NCBI RefSeq assembly: GCF_900142005.1
Contig: NZ_FQZL01000006.1
Coordinates: forward strand, 124,001-188,000
Direction: 5' to 3'
Source: Dethiosulfatibacter aminovorans DSM 17477
Lineage (GTDB): Bacteria; Bacillota; Clostridia; Tissierellales; Dethiosulfatibacteraceae
DNA: 64,000 bases
Positions 7,676 through 16,752 of this stretch are shown here, one piece after another (the stretch's first letter is position 1; each line of letters opens with the position of its first letter). The translations under genes and the position numbers were made by a program. The notes under the pieces are model-generated. The model saw nothing but the letters and a program-made list of their open reading frames with translations. It was not told where the DNA came from and did not search any database.

Positions 7676-8473
7676 ATGAGTAAAAAAATAAGAATCGATG
7701 TTCTTTTAACTGAAAAAAAGTATTTTGACAGCCGTGAAAAAGCTAAAAGAGCTCTCATGGCAGGAAATGTCCTTGTAAACAATGTGATCGTGGACAAGGC
7801 CGGTGCCATGGTGGAGGTTGACGCTGAAATCAGGGTAAAGGAAAGAGACAAGTATGTAAGCAGGGGAGGATTCAAGCTGGAAAAATCTATAGCTGAATTC
7901 GGACTTGTTCTGGACGATAAAATCTGCATGGATATTGGCTCTTCCACAGGAGGATTCACTGACTGCATGCTGCAAAACGGTGCAAGCAAGGTATACTCGG
8001 TAGACGTGGGATATGGACAGCTTGACTGGAAGCTTAGAAGCGATGACAGGGTAGTGGTAATGGAAAGGTGCAACTTCAGGAATCTTGACACCGATACCAT
8101 AGAGGAGAGCATTGATTTTTTCAGCGTTGATGTTTCCTTCATATCCCTTAAGCATATATTTCCCAATATCAGGAAGCTTTCAAACGACGACTCACAGATT
8201 GTAACCCTTGTCAAGCCCCAGTTTGAAGCCGGAAGGGAAAAGGTGGGAAAGCACGGCGTAGTCCGCGACAGCAATGTCCACATTGAGGTTATTCAGAAGG
8301 TGGTTAATTATGCAAGGGAAAATGGCTTGTTCTGCAAGTCGGTGACCTTTTCTCCTATAAAAGGTGCCAAGGGCAACATAGAATATCTTGCACTTTTCAC
8401 AACCAGGGACGACAATATTGAAATAGATGCTGAAAAAATTGTAAATTTTGCTCTAAATGAATTAAACAATTGA
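7676..8473 (+). CDS. tlyA: TlyA family rRNA (cytidine-2'-O)-methyltransferase
   Basis: A 265-residue protein with an N-terminal S4 RNA-binding domain (KIRIDVLLTEKKYFDSREKAKRALM, residues 4-65) and an FtsJ-like methyltransferase domain with the SAM loop DIGSSTGGFTDCMLQ and KPQFEAGREKVGKHGVVRD. The family methylates cytidines in 16S and/or 23S rRNA; in Bacillus it is called yqxC. In Firmicutes it sits just before argR and recN, as here. A weak AGGTG site precedes ATG 7676. Confidence 0.93.
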   Translation: MSKKIRIDVLLTEKKYFDSREKAKRALMAGNVLVNNVIVDKAGAMVEVDAEIRVKERDKYVSRGGFKLEKSIAEFGLVLDDKICMDIGSSTGGFTDCMLQNGASKVYSVDVGYGQLDWKLRSDDRVVVMERCNFRNLDTDTIEESIDFFSVDVSFISLKHIFPNIRKLSNDDSQIVTLVKPQFEAGREKVGKHGVVRDSNVHIEVIQKVVNYARENGLFCKSVTFSPIKGAKGNIEYLALFTTRDDNIEIDAEKIVNFALNELNN

Positions 8474-8479
8474 AATATG

Positions 8480-8493
8480 TGTATAAATATGCA
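8480..8493 (+). promoter_or_regulatory. ARG box-like operator before argR
   Basis: TGTATAAATATGCA fits the ArgR half-operator pattern TG-n-AT-wwww-AT-n-CA at every fixed position. It lies 78 bases before the argR start in the only gap of the tlyA-argR-recN block. It is probably an autoregulatory site. A second adjacent box is not clear. Confidence 0.55.
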
Positions 8494-8570
8494 ATAATAG
8501 GATATATTATATTTAAGGAAGAAATTTAGCGGATGGATTCCGTTTACAATAAATAAAACAAGGAGATATT

Positions 8571-9023
8571 ATGAAAAAATATGCAAGACAGTCCAAGATT
8601 CTTGAACTGATCAACGAAAAGGAAATAGAAACACAGGAGGATCTGGCTGAAGCGCTTAAAGCCATTGGAATAGATGTGACCCAGGCGACTATTTCAAGGG
8701 ACATAAAGGAACTGAGACTGATAAAGGTTACGGCAAAGTCAGGCAAGTACAAGTACGGAACAATAGAGGAAAGCCAGAATTCAATTTCAGACAGGCTTGT
8801 TAGAATATTCAAGAATTCCATCGTATCCATAGATGCGGCAATGAACATTGTAATAATTAGAACAATACCCGGAGCTGCTCAGATATGCGGTTCTGCAATT
8901 GATTCTCTTCAGATAACCGACATAGGCGGTTCCATAGCCGGTGACGATACTGTTTTTGTGGCATGCAAGAGTCTTGAGTCTGTAGATGAGATAATAAGCA
9001 ACCTGTACAGTCTCATAAACTAG
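8571..9023 (+). CDS. argR: arginine repressor ArgR/AhrC
   Basis: A 150-residue protein of standard length, with a winged helix N-terminus (residues 4-65; QATISRDIKELRLIKV recognition segment) and the C-terminal hexamerisation and arginine-binding domain with GAAQICGSAID and GSIAGDDTVFVAC. It controls arginine synthesis and breakdown genes. AAGGAG ribosome site before ATG. An ARG box-like palindrome lies upstream. recN follows after 9 bases, the common Firmicutes arrangement. Confidence 0.95.
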   Translation: MKKYARQSKILELINEKEIETQEDLAEALKAIGIDVTQATISRDIKELRLIKVTAKSGKYKYGTIEESQNSISDRLVRIFKNSIVSIDAAMNIVIIRTIPGAAQICGSAIDSLQITDIGGSIAGDDTVFVACKSLESVDEIISNLYSLIN

Positions 9024-9032
9024 GAGGAAACG

Positions 9033-10703
9033 ATGCTTCTCAACCTTAGCGTAATGAACTTTATCATATTTGAGAAAATTTTCATAGATTTCACAGAAGG
9101 CTTTAACGTGTTTACAGGAGAAACAGGTGCCGGCAAGTCCATGATAATAGATTCCTTGAATCTGCTTTTGGGAGGCAAATCCAATAAGAACTTTGTACGA
9201 AAGGGAAGCTCCAAGGCGGTTGTCCAGGGGAGCTTTTTTGTTGAGGAAAATTCGCCCCTTGTTTCTTTACTTTCGGATAACAATATTGATGTGGAAGACA
9301 ATACAATCATCATTACCCGCGAAGTTCACGGCAACGGCCGCTCCACGGCACGAATCAACGACATTATGATAAATATATCCTATCTGAAAAGGATATCGAA
9401 GCATCTTCTGGACATACACGGACAATACGAGCAGCAGTCAATACTCAACAGGGATGAACACATTGTCATCCTTGACAAGATGTGCGGCGAAGAAATGTCT
9501 TCAGTGCTCAGGGAATATTCCGAAAAGTTCTCCATCTATAAAAATCTTAAATCGGAGCTCAAAACCCTTGAAGAAAGCAGCAGTGACAAGTATGCCAAAA
9601 TTGACTATCTCAAATACCAGATAGGTGAAATAGAGGATGCCTCACTTAAGGTGGGGGAAGATGCAGACCTGCTGGAAGAGCTGTCTGTATTGTCAAACAT
9701 AAACGATATAAAGGTGGGTCTTAACAACTCCCTCAATATAATAAGCGGAGAAGGAGATTCTGTAATTGAAAACCTCTCAAGGTCAATTGGATTCTTGAGA
9801 AAGGTTTCCAGATTCGATCCAAAGATAGGCGAATTTGACGAAACCCTTGGAATTATAATGGATAATTGCCAGGAGCTTTCATATGACATCATCAGCTATC
9901 TTGAAGAGAAGGACGTTGACCAGGAAAGGATCAGCTATCTTACGGAAAGGCTTGACCTGCTGAACAGCCTGAAAAGAAAATACAACATGGAGACCGATGA
10001 AATACTGGCATTCAAGGAAAAGGCAGAAGGAGAACTTTTGGAACTTTTAGACCTTGAAAATGCCATTGCAAAAAAGAAAGCCGATCTTGACATCATTGTT
10101 GCAGAAATGGAATCATTGTCGGATACAATGAAGGCGGCCAGAAACAGAAAGGCTGCAAGCATTGAAAAACTTGTTGAGAACCAGCTTCACTCCCTGAACA
10201 TGAAAGATGCAAGGTTCAAGGTTGAAGTTGATGATACGGAAAATTTCAACAGCTACGGCAAAAACAATGTAGTCTTTCTTATTTCCACAAATCTTGGAAT
10301 GGAGCTTATGGAACTTGAAAAGATACTGTCCGGCGGTGAGGTCTCAAGGATAATGCTTGCAATCAAGTCGATAATCAATGAAATAGATGATATCCCTACT
10401 ATGATATTTGACGAGATAGATTCGGGAATCAGCGGAAGAACGGCTCATCTAGTGGGAAACAAGATAAGCAAGTTGTCGAAAACCCATCAGATAATCTGCG
10501 TAACTCACTCGCCGCAGATATCCTCTGCTGCCGATACCCATTTCAGGATAGAGAAAAAATCGGACAATGACAAGACATGGTCTTCAGTGGAAAAGTTGAA
10601 CAGGGAAGAGAGAATCAACGAGGTTGCCAGACTCTTGAGTGGCCTTGACATTACGGAAAATTCCGTCAGGAATGCTGAAGAACTCATCAAAACCATAAAA
10701 TAA
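9033..10703 (+). CDS. recN: DNA repair protein RecN
   Basis: A 556-residue SMC-like ATPase: Walker A GETGAGKSM near residue 29, a coiled-coil middle (about residues 150-390), the ABC signature LSGGEVSRIMLA and Walker B MIFDEIDSGISG, then CVTHSPQISSAAD. RecN acts early at double-strand breaks, tethering DNA ends. AGGAGG stands just before the start, 9 bases after argR. No LexA box is seen in front, unlike in some relatives, so it is likely transcribed with argR. Confidence 0.96.
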   Translation: MLLNLSVMNFIIFEKIFIDFTEGFNVFTGETGAGKSMIIDSLNLLLGGKSNKNFVRKGSSKAVVQGSFFVEENSPLVSLLSDNNIDVEDNTIIITREVHGNGRSTARINDIMINISYLKRISKHLLDIHGQYEQQSILNRDEHIVILDKMCGEEMSSVLREYSEKFSIYKNLKSELKTLEESSSDKYAKIDYLKYQIGEIEDASLKVGEDADLLEELSVLSNINDIKVGLNNSLNIISGEGDSVIENLSRSIGFLRKVSRFDPKIGEFDETLGIIMDNCQELSYDIISYLEEKDVDQERISYLTERLDLLNSLKRKYNMETDEILAFKEKAEGELLELLDLENAIAKKKADLDIIVAEMESLSDTMKAARNRKAASIEKLVENQLHSLNMKDARFKVEVDDTENFNSYGKNNVVFLISTNLGMELMELEKILSGGEVSRIMLAIKSIINEIDDIPTMIFDEIDSGISGRTAHLVGNKISKLSKTHQIICVTHSPQISSAADTHFRIEKKSDNDKTWSSVEKLNREERINEVARLLSGLDITENSVRNAEELIKTIK

Positions 10704-10714
10704 CGGAGAAGATT

Positions 10715-11245
10715 ATGATAGAAAAAACAATATCGACAAAAAGGATATATGAAGGAAAGATTCTCAATCTTAGGGTTGACGAGGTGCTTTTGCCCAACAA
10801 AAACACCTCACAGCGCGAGATTATAGAGCATAACGGTGCTGTTGCAATGGTGGCAGTAAATGATAGAAACGAAGTGCTGCTTGTGAAGCAGTACAGAAAG
10901 GCCGTGGAAGAAGTGCTCATTGAAATTCCCGCAGGCAAGCTTGAGCTTGATGAAGATCCCGATGAATGCGCCGTAAGGGAGCTCATTGAAGAAACGGGGT
11001 TCAAACCCAATAAGATCACCCGCATGTTTGACCTTTCGACTTCTCCCGGATTCTGCACGGAAATAATTCATATGTATCTTGCAGAAGACCTGGAGGAAGC
11101 ATATCTTGAATGCGACGACGATGAGTTTATAGAGGTTGTAAAAATGGATATTGACGAAGCGGTCAAACTCATAAGCACCGGGGAAATAACAGATTCAAAA
11201 ACCATAGCAGGACTTCTTTACTATAAAACAAATCACTGCAATTAA
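10715..11245 (+). CDS. nudF: ADP-ribose pyrophosphatase (Nudix)
   Basis: A 176-residue Nudix hydrolase. The Nudix box GX5EX7REUXEEXGU is complete (GKLELDE...RELIEETGF, about residues 76-98), and the N-terminal strand-swapped part RIYEGKILNLRVDEV with a later ARELIEE/LSTSPGF pattern fits the ADP-ribose type. It hydrolyses ADP-ribose to AMP and ribose 5-phosphate. Starts 11 bases after recN with GGAG as ribosome site. In Firmicutes this gene often stands before xerD, as here. Confidence 0.9.
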   Translation: MIEKTISTKRIYEGKILNLRVDEVLLPNKNTSQREIIEHNGAVAMVAVNDRNEVLLVKQYRKAVEEVLIEIPAGKLELDEDPDECAVRELIEETGFKPNKITRMFDLSTSPGFCTEIIHMYLAEDLEEAYLECDDDEFIEVVKMDIDEAVKLISTGEITDSKTIAGLLYYKTNHCN

Positions 11246-11283
11246 ACTACCACTTTATATATAGTATGTGGTATTATATAGAT

Positions 11284-11301
11284 GGTACTATATATAGTAC
11301 C
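11284..11301. promoter_or_regulatory. 18-base perfect palindrome before xerD-like gene
   Basis: GGTACTATATATAGTACC is its own reverse complement and directly abuts the GGAGG ribosome site of the downstream gene. A second inverted repeat, ACCAC (11249-11253) with GTGGT (11268-11272), lies upstream. Candidate operator or recombinase binding site; as RNA it would form a hairpin touching the ribosome site. Confidence 0.5.
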
Positions 11302-11311
11302 GGAGGTAATA

Positions 11312-12196
11312 ATGAATGAACATATAAGAAAATATGCAGAATACCTTGAAACGAGGAAGAATTTCTCCCAAAACACTTCCTCGGCATATATAAGGGATCT
11401 GACAAGTTTCAACACATATATTGAAGAATGCTATAAAAAGGAATTGACTGAAGTTACAAAAACAATGATTTTGACCTATGTGCTGGATATGCAGAAGAAA
11501 TCAAAAAATGCCTCTACGGTATCCAGAAGTCTTTCGTCAATAAAGTCATTTTACAAATATCTTGAAAGCCAAAGATTAGTGGAAAAGAATCCTTCAACCG
11601 GCATTCAGGCACCCCGAATCGAAAAAAAGATGCCTCAGTTTCTTACTGTGGAGGAAATTGAAAAACTCCTTGATATGCCTGATATCGATACGGTGAAGGG
11701 ATGCAGGGACAAGGCAATGCTTGAACTTTTATATTCCACGGGAATAAAGGTGAGTGAACTCCTCAATTTGAAAATAAGTTCATACTCAAGGTTCACAGAC
11801 AGCCTTAGAATAGTAAAGACTAAGAATTCAAGACATGTTCCTGTAGGTGAAACCGCTAAAAAGCATCTTGAAGCATACCTTGAAGGGCACAGGCAATCCT
11901 TGAATCCTGAAGAAGGAGAGGATGCAATTTTTCTCAATGTGAACGGCAAAAGCATGTCCCGACAGGGCTTTTGGAAAATCATAAAAAGCTATGCAAAATC
12001 TGCAAACATCGAAAAGGACATAACTCCACAGATTATCAGGAACTCCTTCGTTGTCCACCTGCTGCAAAACGGTGCCGACATAGGAACTCTAAACTCCCTT
12101 TTCGGACAAAACAACATCAGCATGATACAATCATACTTGAAGAGCAAGCAGAACAAGACATTTGAAATCTACAAGAGGACACATCCAAGATCTTAA
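11312..12196 (+). CDS. XerD-like tyrosine recombinase with degenerate active site
   Basis: A 294-residue protein with the SAM-like N-terminal core-binding domain (residues 1-95) and a tyrosine recombinase catalytic domain (105-285). Position and overall pattern fit XerD (between nudF and deoB). Aligning by eye to the R-K-HxxR-H-Y set: the first Arg is Lys146 (STGIKVSEL), the hairpin Lys is kept (Lys169), HxxR reads Gln240-x-x-Arg243, the H/W is Gln266 (LFGQNNIS), and a Tyr is kept at 275. Three of six catalytic residues are therefore changed, so strand exchange is doubtful. It may be a structural or regulatory remnant. ATG 11312 is chosen because GGAGG stands just before it; an in-frame ATG at 11282 lies in the palindromic leader. 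An intact recombinase is encoded at 35110-36087. Confidence 0.85.
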   Translation: MNEHIRKYAEYLETRKNFSQNTSSAYIRDLTSFNTYIEECYKKELTEVTKTMILTYVLDMQKKSKNASTVSRSLSSIKSFYKYLESQRLVEKNPSTGIQAPRIEKKMPQFLTVEEIEKLLDMPDIDTVKGCRDKAMLELLYSTGIKVSELLNLKISSYSRFTDSLRIVKTKNSRHVPVGETAKKHLEAYLEGHRQSLNPEEGEDAIFLNVNGKSMSRQGFWKIIKSYAKSANIEKDITPQIIRNSFVVHLLQNGADIGTLNSLFGQNNISMIQSYLKSKQNKTFEIYKRTHPRS

Positions 12197-12207
12197 GGAG
12201 GTAACAT

Positions 12208-13383
12208 ATGTTTAACAGAGTTATTCTTATTGTTTTAGACAGTGTAGGTGTTGGAGCAATGCCTGATGCCGCGGATTACGGAGATGAAAACAGCAATACG
12301 ATCCTTCATGTATATGAGGGGAATGAGAATTTCCATCTTGACAACCTTGAAAAGATGGGCCTTACCTATATCCAGGGACTTGATGAAATAAAGGACTATG
12401 AAATAATAACCAACGGAATTTACGGCAGGCTCATGGAAATGTCAAAAGGCAAGGATACTACGACGGGACACTGGGAAATTGCAGGGTTGGTGTCCGAGAG
12501 TTCCTTCCCAACCTACCCCGAAGGTTTTCCCGATGAGGTTATGGATGAATTTGTAAGGGAATCGGGAAGGGGATACCTTGGAAACAAGCCCGCTTCAGGT
12601 ACTGCCATCATAGAAGAGCTTGGACGTGAACATATGGAAACGGGCAAGCTTATAGTATATACATCTGCAGACAGTGTTTTCCAGATAGCTGCCCATGAGG
12701 ACATAGTGCCCCTTGAGGAACTCTACGACATATGTAAAAAGGCGAGAAAGATGCTTAAGGGAAAGCATGGTGTGGGAAGGGTAATAGCAAGGCCCTTCAC
12801 AGGAAGTCCTGGTTCCTTCGAGAGAACTGAAAACAGAAGGGATTATTCCCTTCCTCCAACAGGCAAGACAATGCTTGACCTGCTTAAGGAAAATGGATTT
12901 GATGTTGTCGCCATTGGAAAGATTGAGGATATTTTCGCCCATGTGGGCATTACAAAAGCCCTTCACACTACAAACAATGCAGATGGAATAGAGGCTACGA
13001 TAGATGAAATCAAGAGTGGATCCAACGGCTTGATTTTCACCAATCTTGTGGATTTCGACATGCTCTACGGCCACAGGAACAACGTTCAGGGTTACGGCGA
13101 GGCACTCAAGTATTTTGATTCCAGGCTTCCCGAAATAATTGCAGCCATGAAGGATGACGATCTTTTGATGATTACAGCCGACCACGGCTGCGACCCGTCA
13201 ACAGACAGCACGGACCACTCAAGAGAATACGTTCCTCTGTTGTGCTACACCAAGAATATAATATCGACAGACATGAAAACAATGAAGGGATTCAATACCA
13301 TTGCCAGTACCATACTTGACAATTTCAATATCGAAATCGATTTTGAAGATAAAAGCATATTAAGAGACTTAGTCAGGAGCTGA
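12208..13383 (+). CDS. deoB: phosphopentomutase
   Basis: A 391-residue alkaline phosphatase-superfamily enzyme with the metal-binding motifs [12 protein letters not shown] at the N-terminus, KDTTTGHWE with the phosphorylated Thr, and ADHGCDP...[11 protein letters not shown] near the C-terminus. It interconverts ribose (or deoxyribose) 1- and 5-phosphates in nucleoside salvage. AAGGAGG ribosome site; 11 bases after the XerD-like gene and 4 bases before the nucleoside phosphorylase, with which it forms a functional pair. Confidence 0.97.
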   Translation: MFNRVILIVLDSVGVGAMPDAADYGDENSNTILHVYEGNENFHLDNLEKMGLTYIQGLDEIKDYEIITNGIYGRLMEMSKGKDTTTGHWEIAGLVSESSFPTYPEGFPDEVMDEFVRESGRGYLGNKPASGTAIIEELGREHMETGKLIVYTSADSVFQIAAHEDIVPLEELYDICKKARKMLKGKHGVGRVIARPFTGSPGSFERTENRRDYSLPPTGKTMLDLLKENGFDVVAIGKIEDIFAHVGITKALHTTNNADGIEATIDEIKSGSNGLIFTNLVDFDMLYGHRNNVQGYGEALKYFDSRLPEIIAAMKDDDLLMITADHGCDPSTDSTDHSREYVPLLCYTKNIISTDMKTMKGFNTIASTILDNFNIEIDFEDKSILRDLVRS

Positions 13384-13387
13384 TAAA

Positions 13388-14731
13388 ATGAGAGTCTATG
13401 ATTTGATAACAAAGAAGAAGCATGGAGAAAAGCTTTCAAAGGATGAAATCAACCATATAATTGAAGGGTATGTATCCGGCGATATTCCGGACTATCAAAT
13501 ATCGTCTCTGCTCATGGCAATATACTTCCAGGGAATGGACCTTGAAGAAACCATAAACCTCACTGAAGCCATGATAAATTCAGGGGATGTGGTGGATCTT
13601 TCACATGTTGAAGGGATAACGGCAGACAAGCACAGCACGGGCGGTGTCGGGGACAAGACATCCCTTGCTCTTTTGCCCCTCATGGCATCCTGCGGCCTGA
13701 AGGTATCCAAAATGTCCGGAAGAGGACTAGGACATACGGGAGGAACCCTTGACAAGCTTGAGTCGATTCCCGGATTCAACATCAACCTTTCCAAGGAGGA
13801 AATGTCATCTGTAGTCAACAGTGTAGGGTTTGCAATTGCAGGGCAGACAGCAAATCTTGTGCCTGCAGACAAGAAACTATATGCACTGAGGGATGTTACG
13901 GCAACAGTTGACAACATGTCCCTCATAGCAAGTTCCATCATGTCAAAAAAAATTGCTTCAGGTGCAGACAATATAATGCTTGATGTAAAGATAGGAAGCG
14001 GTGCCTTCATGAAAGACATTGGACATGCAGTTGAGCTTGCCGAAACTATGGTAAGCATAGGAAGGGGCTTCAACAGAAACGTGGGGGTTGTCCTTACAAA
14101 CATGGAGGAACCCTTGGGAATGGCTGTAGGCAATTCCCTCGAAGTCATTGAAGCGGTAAACACGCTGAAAGGCAATGGACCAGGGGATTTTACGGAACTT
14201 TGCATCTTCCTGAATTCAGCAATGCTTAAGCTTACGGGAATTGTATCCGATATCGAAGACGGCAAATCCATGACAATGGAAGCCCTTGAATCGGGAAGCG
14301 CCCTTCATAAGTTCAGGGAATTTGTTTCCGCCCAGGGGGGAGATGTTTCATATATTGATGAAACCGACAGATTCGAATCAACAAAGTATTCATATGAAAT
14401 GATCTGTCCGAAAGATGGATATATTGAAGCAATCGATGCAGAAAAGATAGGCATCTGTTCATTGATGACCGGAGCCGGAAGGGAAACCAAGGAATCGGAT
14501 ATAAGCTATTCAGCCGGCATTTTGCTGCATAAGAAAACGGGAAGCCGGGTGGAAAAGGGGGAAATCCTTGGCGTGATTTATACGGACAGGGAAGGAATTG
14601 AAGGTGAACTGAGAGATATGTTCATGAGTTCATACAAGTTCAGCAGCAGTCCCACAAAGAAAAAGGAAACAATAATCGGTCTTGTGGACCAGGCAGGCTT
14701 TACAGACCTTAGAAGGCAGGTAGGAAATTGA
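13388..14731 (+). CDS. pdp: pyrimidine-nucleoside phosphorylase
   Basis: A 447-residue class II nucleoside phosphorylase with the signature KHSTGGVGDKTSL near residue 81 and SGRGLGHTGGTLDKLE. It splits uridine or thymidine with phosphate, giving sugar 1-phosphates that DeoB converts further. Length and the Firmicutes context favour Pdp over a strict thymidine phosphorylase, but the specificity cannot be read with certainty. The stop overlaps the TTG start of scpA by 4 bases. Confidence 0.94.
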   Translation: MRVYDLITKKKHGEKLSKDEINHIIEGYVSGDIPDYQISSLLMAIYFQGMDLEETINLTEAMINSGDVVDLSHVEGITADKHSTGGVGDKTSLALLPLMASCGLKVSKMSGRGLGHTGGTLDKLESIPGFNINLSKEEMSSVVNSVGFAIAGQTANLVPADKKLYALRDVTATVDNMSLIASSIMSKKIASGADNIMLDVKIGSGAFMKDIGHAVELAETMVSIGRGFNRNVGVVLTNMEEPLGMAVGNSLEVIEAVNTLKGNGPGDFTELCIFLNSAMLKLTGIVSDIEDGKSMTMEALESGSALHKFREFVSAQGGDVSYIDETDRFESTKYSYEMICPKDGYIEAIDAEKIGICSLMTGAGRETKESDISYSAGILLHKKTGSRVEKGEILGVIYTDREGIEGELRDMFMSSYKFSSSPTKKKETIIGLVDQAGFTDLRRQVGN

Positions 14732-15441
14732 AATATATAGTCCATCTAAATAAGTTCCACGGCCCCTTTGATCTCCTTTTTTATCTCATCGAGTCAAATG
14801 AAGTGGATATTTACGACATACCCATATCTGAAATAACGGAGCAATATATAGGCTACGTGGATGCTATACAGGATCTTGACATGGATGTAACCAGCGAGTT
14901 TATTCTCATGGCATCAACTCTCCTTGAAATCAAGTCAAAGATGCTTCTGCCTAGAAAGGAAGGATCGGAAGACCCTAGGGAAGATCTTGTCAGCCAGCTT
15001 CTTGAATACAAGGTATTCAAAGGCGTTTCAGAGCTTCTAATGGTCAAGGAAGAAAAGGAAAAGGAATTTGTAGGCAAGCCTGCCGAAGAAATACAGTACG
15101 ACTCCAGTCTTAATGAACAGCTTCTTTTTGAAGGGATAAGCGTGTATGACCTTATGTACACCTTCCAGGAACTGTTGAAAAACTGCAGGGAAGATGAGCC
15201 CAAGGAATACACTTTTGAAATACAAAAGGATGAGTTTACAATTACAGACTGTATGGAAATAATAAATGAAAAGCTCGGCTTATTGAAAAAAATTAGCATC
15301 AGGGAAATTTTTTCCTCCAACAAGTCAAGAAAATTTATAGTAGCTGTATTCCTGAGCATTCTTGAAATGTCAAAATTAAAGAATTTGAAACTTGTTCAGG
15401 ATTACACTTTTGGAGAAATATATCTTATCAAGGCAGCGTAG
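14728..15441 (+). CDS. scpA: segregation and condensation protein A
   Basis: A 237-residue kleisin with the N-terminal signature FHGPFDLLFYLIESNEVDIYDIPI and a C-terminal winged helix (KFIVAVFLSILEMSKLKNLKLVQ). ScpA bridges the SMC dimer heads and binds ScpB. It begins with TTG at 14728, overlapping the previous stop (TTGA), with GTAGG upstream. No ATG lies near the conserved N-terminus, which supports the TTG start. scpB follows. Confidence 0.94.
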   Translation: MKYIVHLNKFHGPFDLLFYLIESNEVDIYDIPISEITEQYIGYVDAIQDLDMDVTSEFILMASTLLEIKSKMLLPRKEGSEDPREDLVSQLLEYKVFKGVSELLMVKEEKEKEFVGKPAEEIQYDSSLNEQLLFEGISVYDLMYTFQELLKNCREDEPKEYTFEIQKDEFTITDCMEIINEKLGLLKKISIREIFSSNKSRKFIVAVFLSILEMSKLKNLKLVQDYTFGEIYLIKAA

Positions 15442-15480
15442 TTGAACAGTTATATAAGGACACAAAGATTAGGTGGTTGC

Positions 15481-16035
15481 ATGAATAAAAACAGGATGAA
15501 AAGCATAATTGAGAGCATATTGTTTGCCTGGGGTGAACCCATAAGGATCAGCGAAATCAGCAAGATACTGAATATCAAGCCCTCAACGGCAAAAAGCGTT
15601 CTTGTTGAAATGGCTGAAGAATATGAGGCTGAAAACAGGGGAATAGTCTTGAAAAAGGCCAATGAAATGTACCAGCTGAAGACAAAAAATGAGAATTTCC
15701 CATTTATCAATCAACTCTTCAAGCCCAATACAAGAAACAGCCTTTCACATTCCGCCTTGGAGGCGCTTTCCATAATAGCCTACAAGCAGCCTGTAACCAA
15801 AATTGAAATAGACCAGATAAGGGGAGTGAAGTCCGACTACATACTGAAAAGTCTTGTCGACAAAAAACTCATTGCCATAAAAGGCAAGCTGGACAAGCCT
15901 GGAAAACCAAGCCTATACGGCACTACGGACCATTTCCTGGCACACTTTGGACTGGAATCAATCGACAACCTTCCGGCACTAAGCTTTGAGGAAAACATGG
16001 ATAACATGGAAAAAATAATAAACGAGAGTGAATAA
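15481..16035 (+). CDS. scpB: segregation and condensation protein B
   Basis: A 184-residue protein of two winged-helix domains: MKSIIESILFAWGEPIRISEI at the start, then LSHSALEALSIIAYKQPVTKIEIDQIRGV and LYGTTDHFLAHFGLESIDNLP, all typical ScpB motifs. It dimerises on ScpA in the SMC condensin. ATG 15481 has AGGTGG seven bases upstream; an in-frame TTG 39 bases earlier is not supported. It is followed by rluB, as is common in Firmicutes. Confidence 0.95.
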   Translation: MNKNRMKSIIESILFAWGEPIRISEISKILNIKPSTAKSVLVEMAEEYEAENRGIVLKKANEMYQLKTKNENFPFINQLFKPNTRNSLSHSALEALSIIAYKQPVTKIEIDQIRGVKSDYILKSLVDKKLIAIKGKLDKPGKPSLYGTTDHFLAHFGLESIDNLPALSFEENMDNMEKIINESE

Positions 16036-16752
16036 ATGAATAAAATGAGATTAAATAAATTCATCAGCAATTCAGGATACACATCCAGAAGAAAAGCTGA
16101 TGAATTAATATTTGAAGGAAAAGTAAAAATCAATGGAGAAACTGTAAAGGAACCCGGCACACAGGTTCAAGTTTCTGTAGATATTGTTGAAGTGGAGGGA
16201 AAGAACATAAGTCTTGAAGAGGAGATGAAGTATATAATACTCAACAAGCCCATAAAATATATAACCTCTGTAAAGGACCAGTTTGACAGACCATCGGTAC
16301 TGGACCTTGTTGACATAAAGGAGAGGATCTATCCGGTGGGAAGACTTGATTATGATTCAAGCGGACTTATCATTCTTACAAACGACGGTGATTTGACCTA
16401 CAAGCTTACCCATCCAAAACACAATATCTATAAAACCTATATTGTAAAGATAAACGGGCTAATAGATGATGAGACAATAGAAAAGCTTAAGAAGGGAGTA
16501 TATATCGACAACTACAGGACCAGGCCCTGCAAGGTGTCTCTTGTAAGCGACGACGACAGGAAGTCGGTTCTCAAGGTATCAATACTTGAAGGGAGAAACA
16601 GACAGATCAGAAAGATGTTTGAAAAATTTAACTTCAGGGTTGTTTATCTGAGGAGAATATCCATTGGCGAGATAAGTCTTGGTGAACTTCCTTCTGGTCA
16701 GTGGAGACATCTAAGAGACGATGAAGTCAAGTATTTGAAGGAAATGGAATGA
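16036..16752 (+). CDS. rluB: 23S rRNA pseudouridine synthase RluB family
   Basis: A 238-residue protein with an N-terminal S4 domain (RLNKFISNSGYTSRRKADELI) and the RsuA/RluB catalytic domain with GRLDYDSSGLIILTNDGDL (catalytic Asp about residue 101) and GRNRQIRKMFE. The family makes pseudouridine in the 23S rRNA peptidyl transferase region (RluB) or 16S rRNA (RsuA). Context after scpB matches Bacillus YpuL/RluB. The start abuts the scpB stop; the next gene overlaps by 4 bases. Confidence 0.93.
   Translation: MNKMRLNKFISNSGYTSRRKADELIFEGKVKINGETVKEPGTQVQVSVDIVEVEGKNISLEEEMKYIILNKPIKYITSVKDQFDRPSVLDLVDIKERIYPVGRLDYDSSGLIILTNDGDLTYKLTHPKHNIYKTYIVKINGLIDDETIEKLKKGVYIDNYRTRPCKVSLVSDDDRKSVLKVSILEGRNRQIRKMFEKFNFRVVYLRRISIGEISLGELPSGQWRHLRDDEVKYLKEME

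Noticed and set aside
7597-8283. A 228-codon minus-strand frame
   Set aside because: Complete antisense shadow of tlyA with Ser/Leu/Phe-rich composition and no start signal.
13495-14271. A 258-codon minus-strand frame
   Set aside because: Antisense shadow of pdp; no ribosome site and no family pattern.
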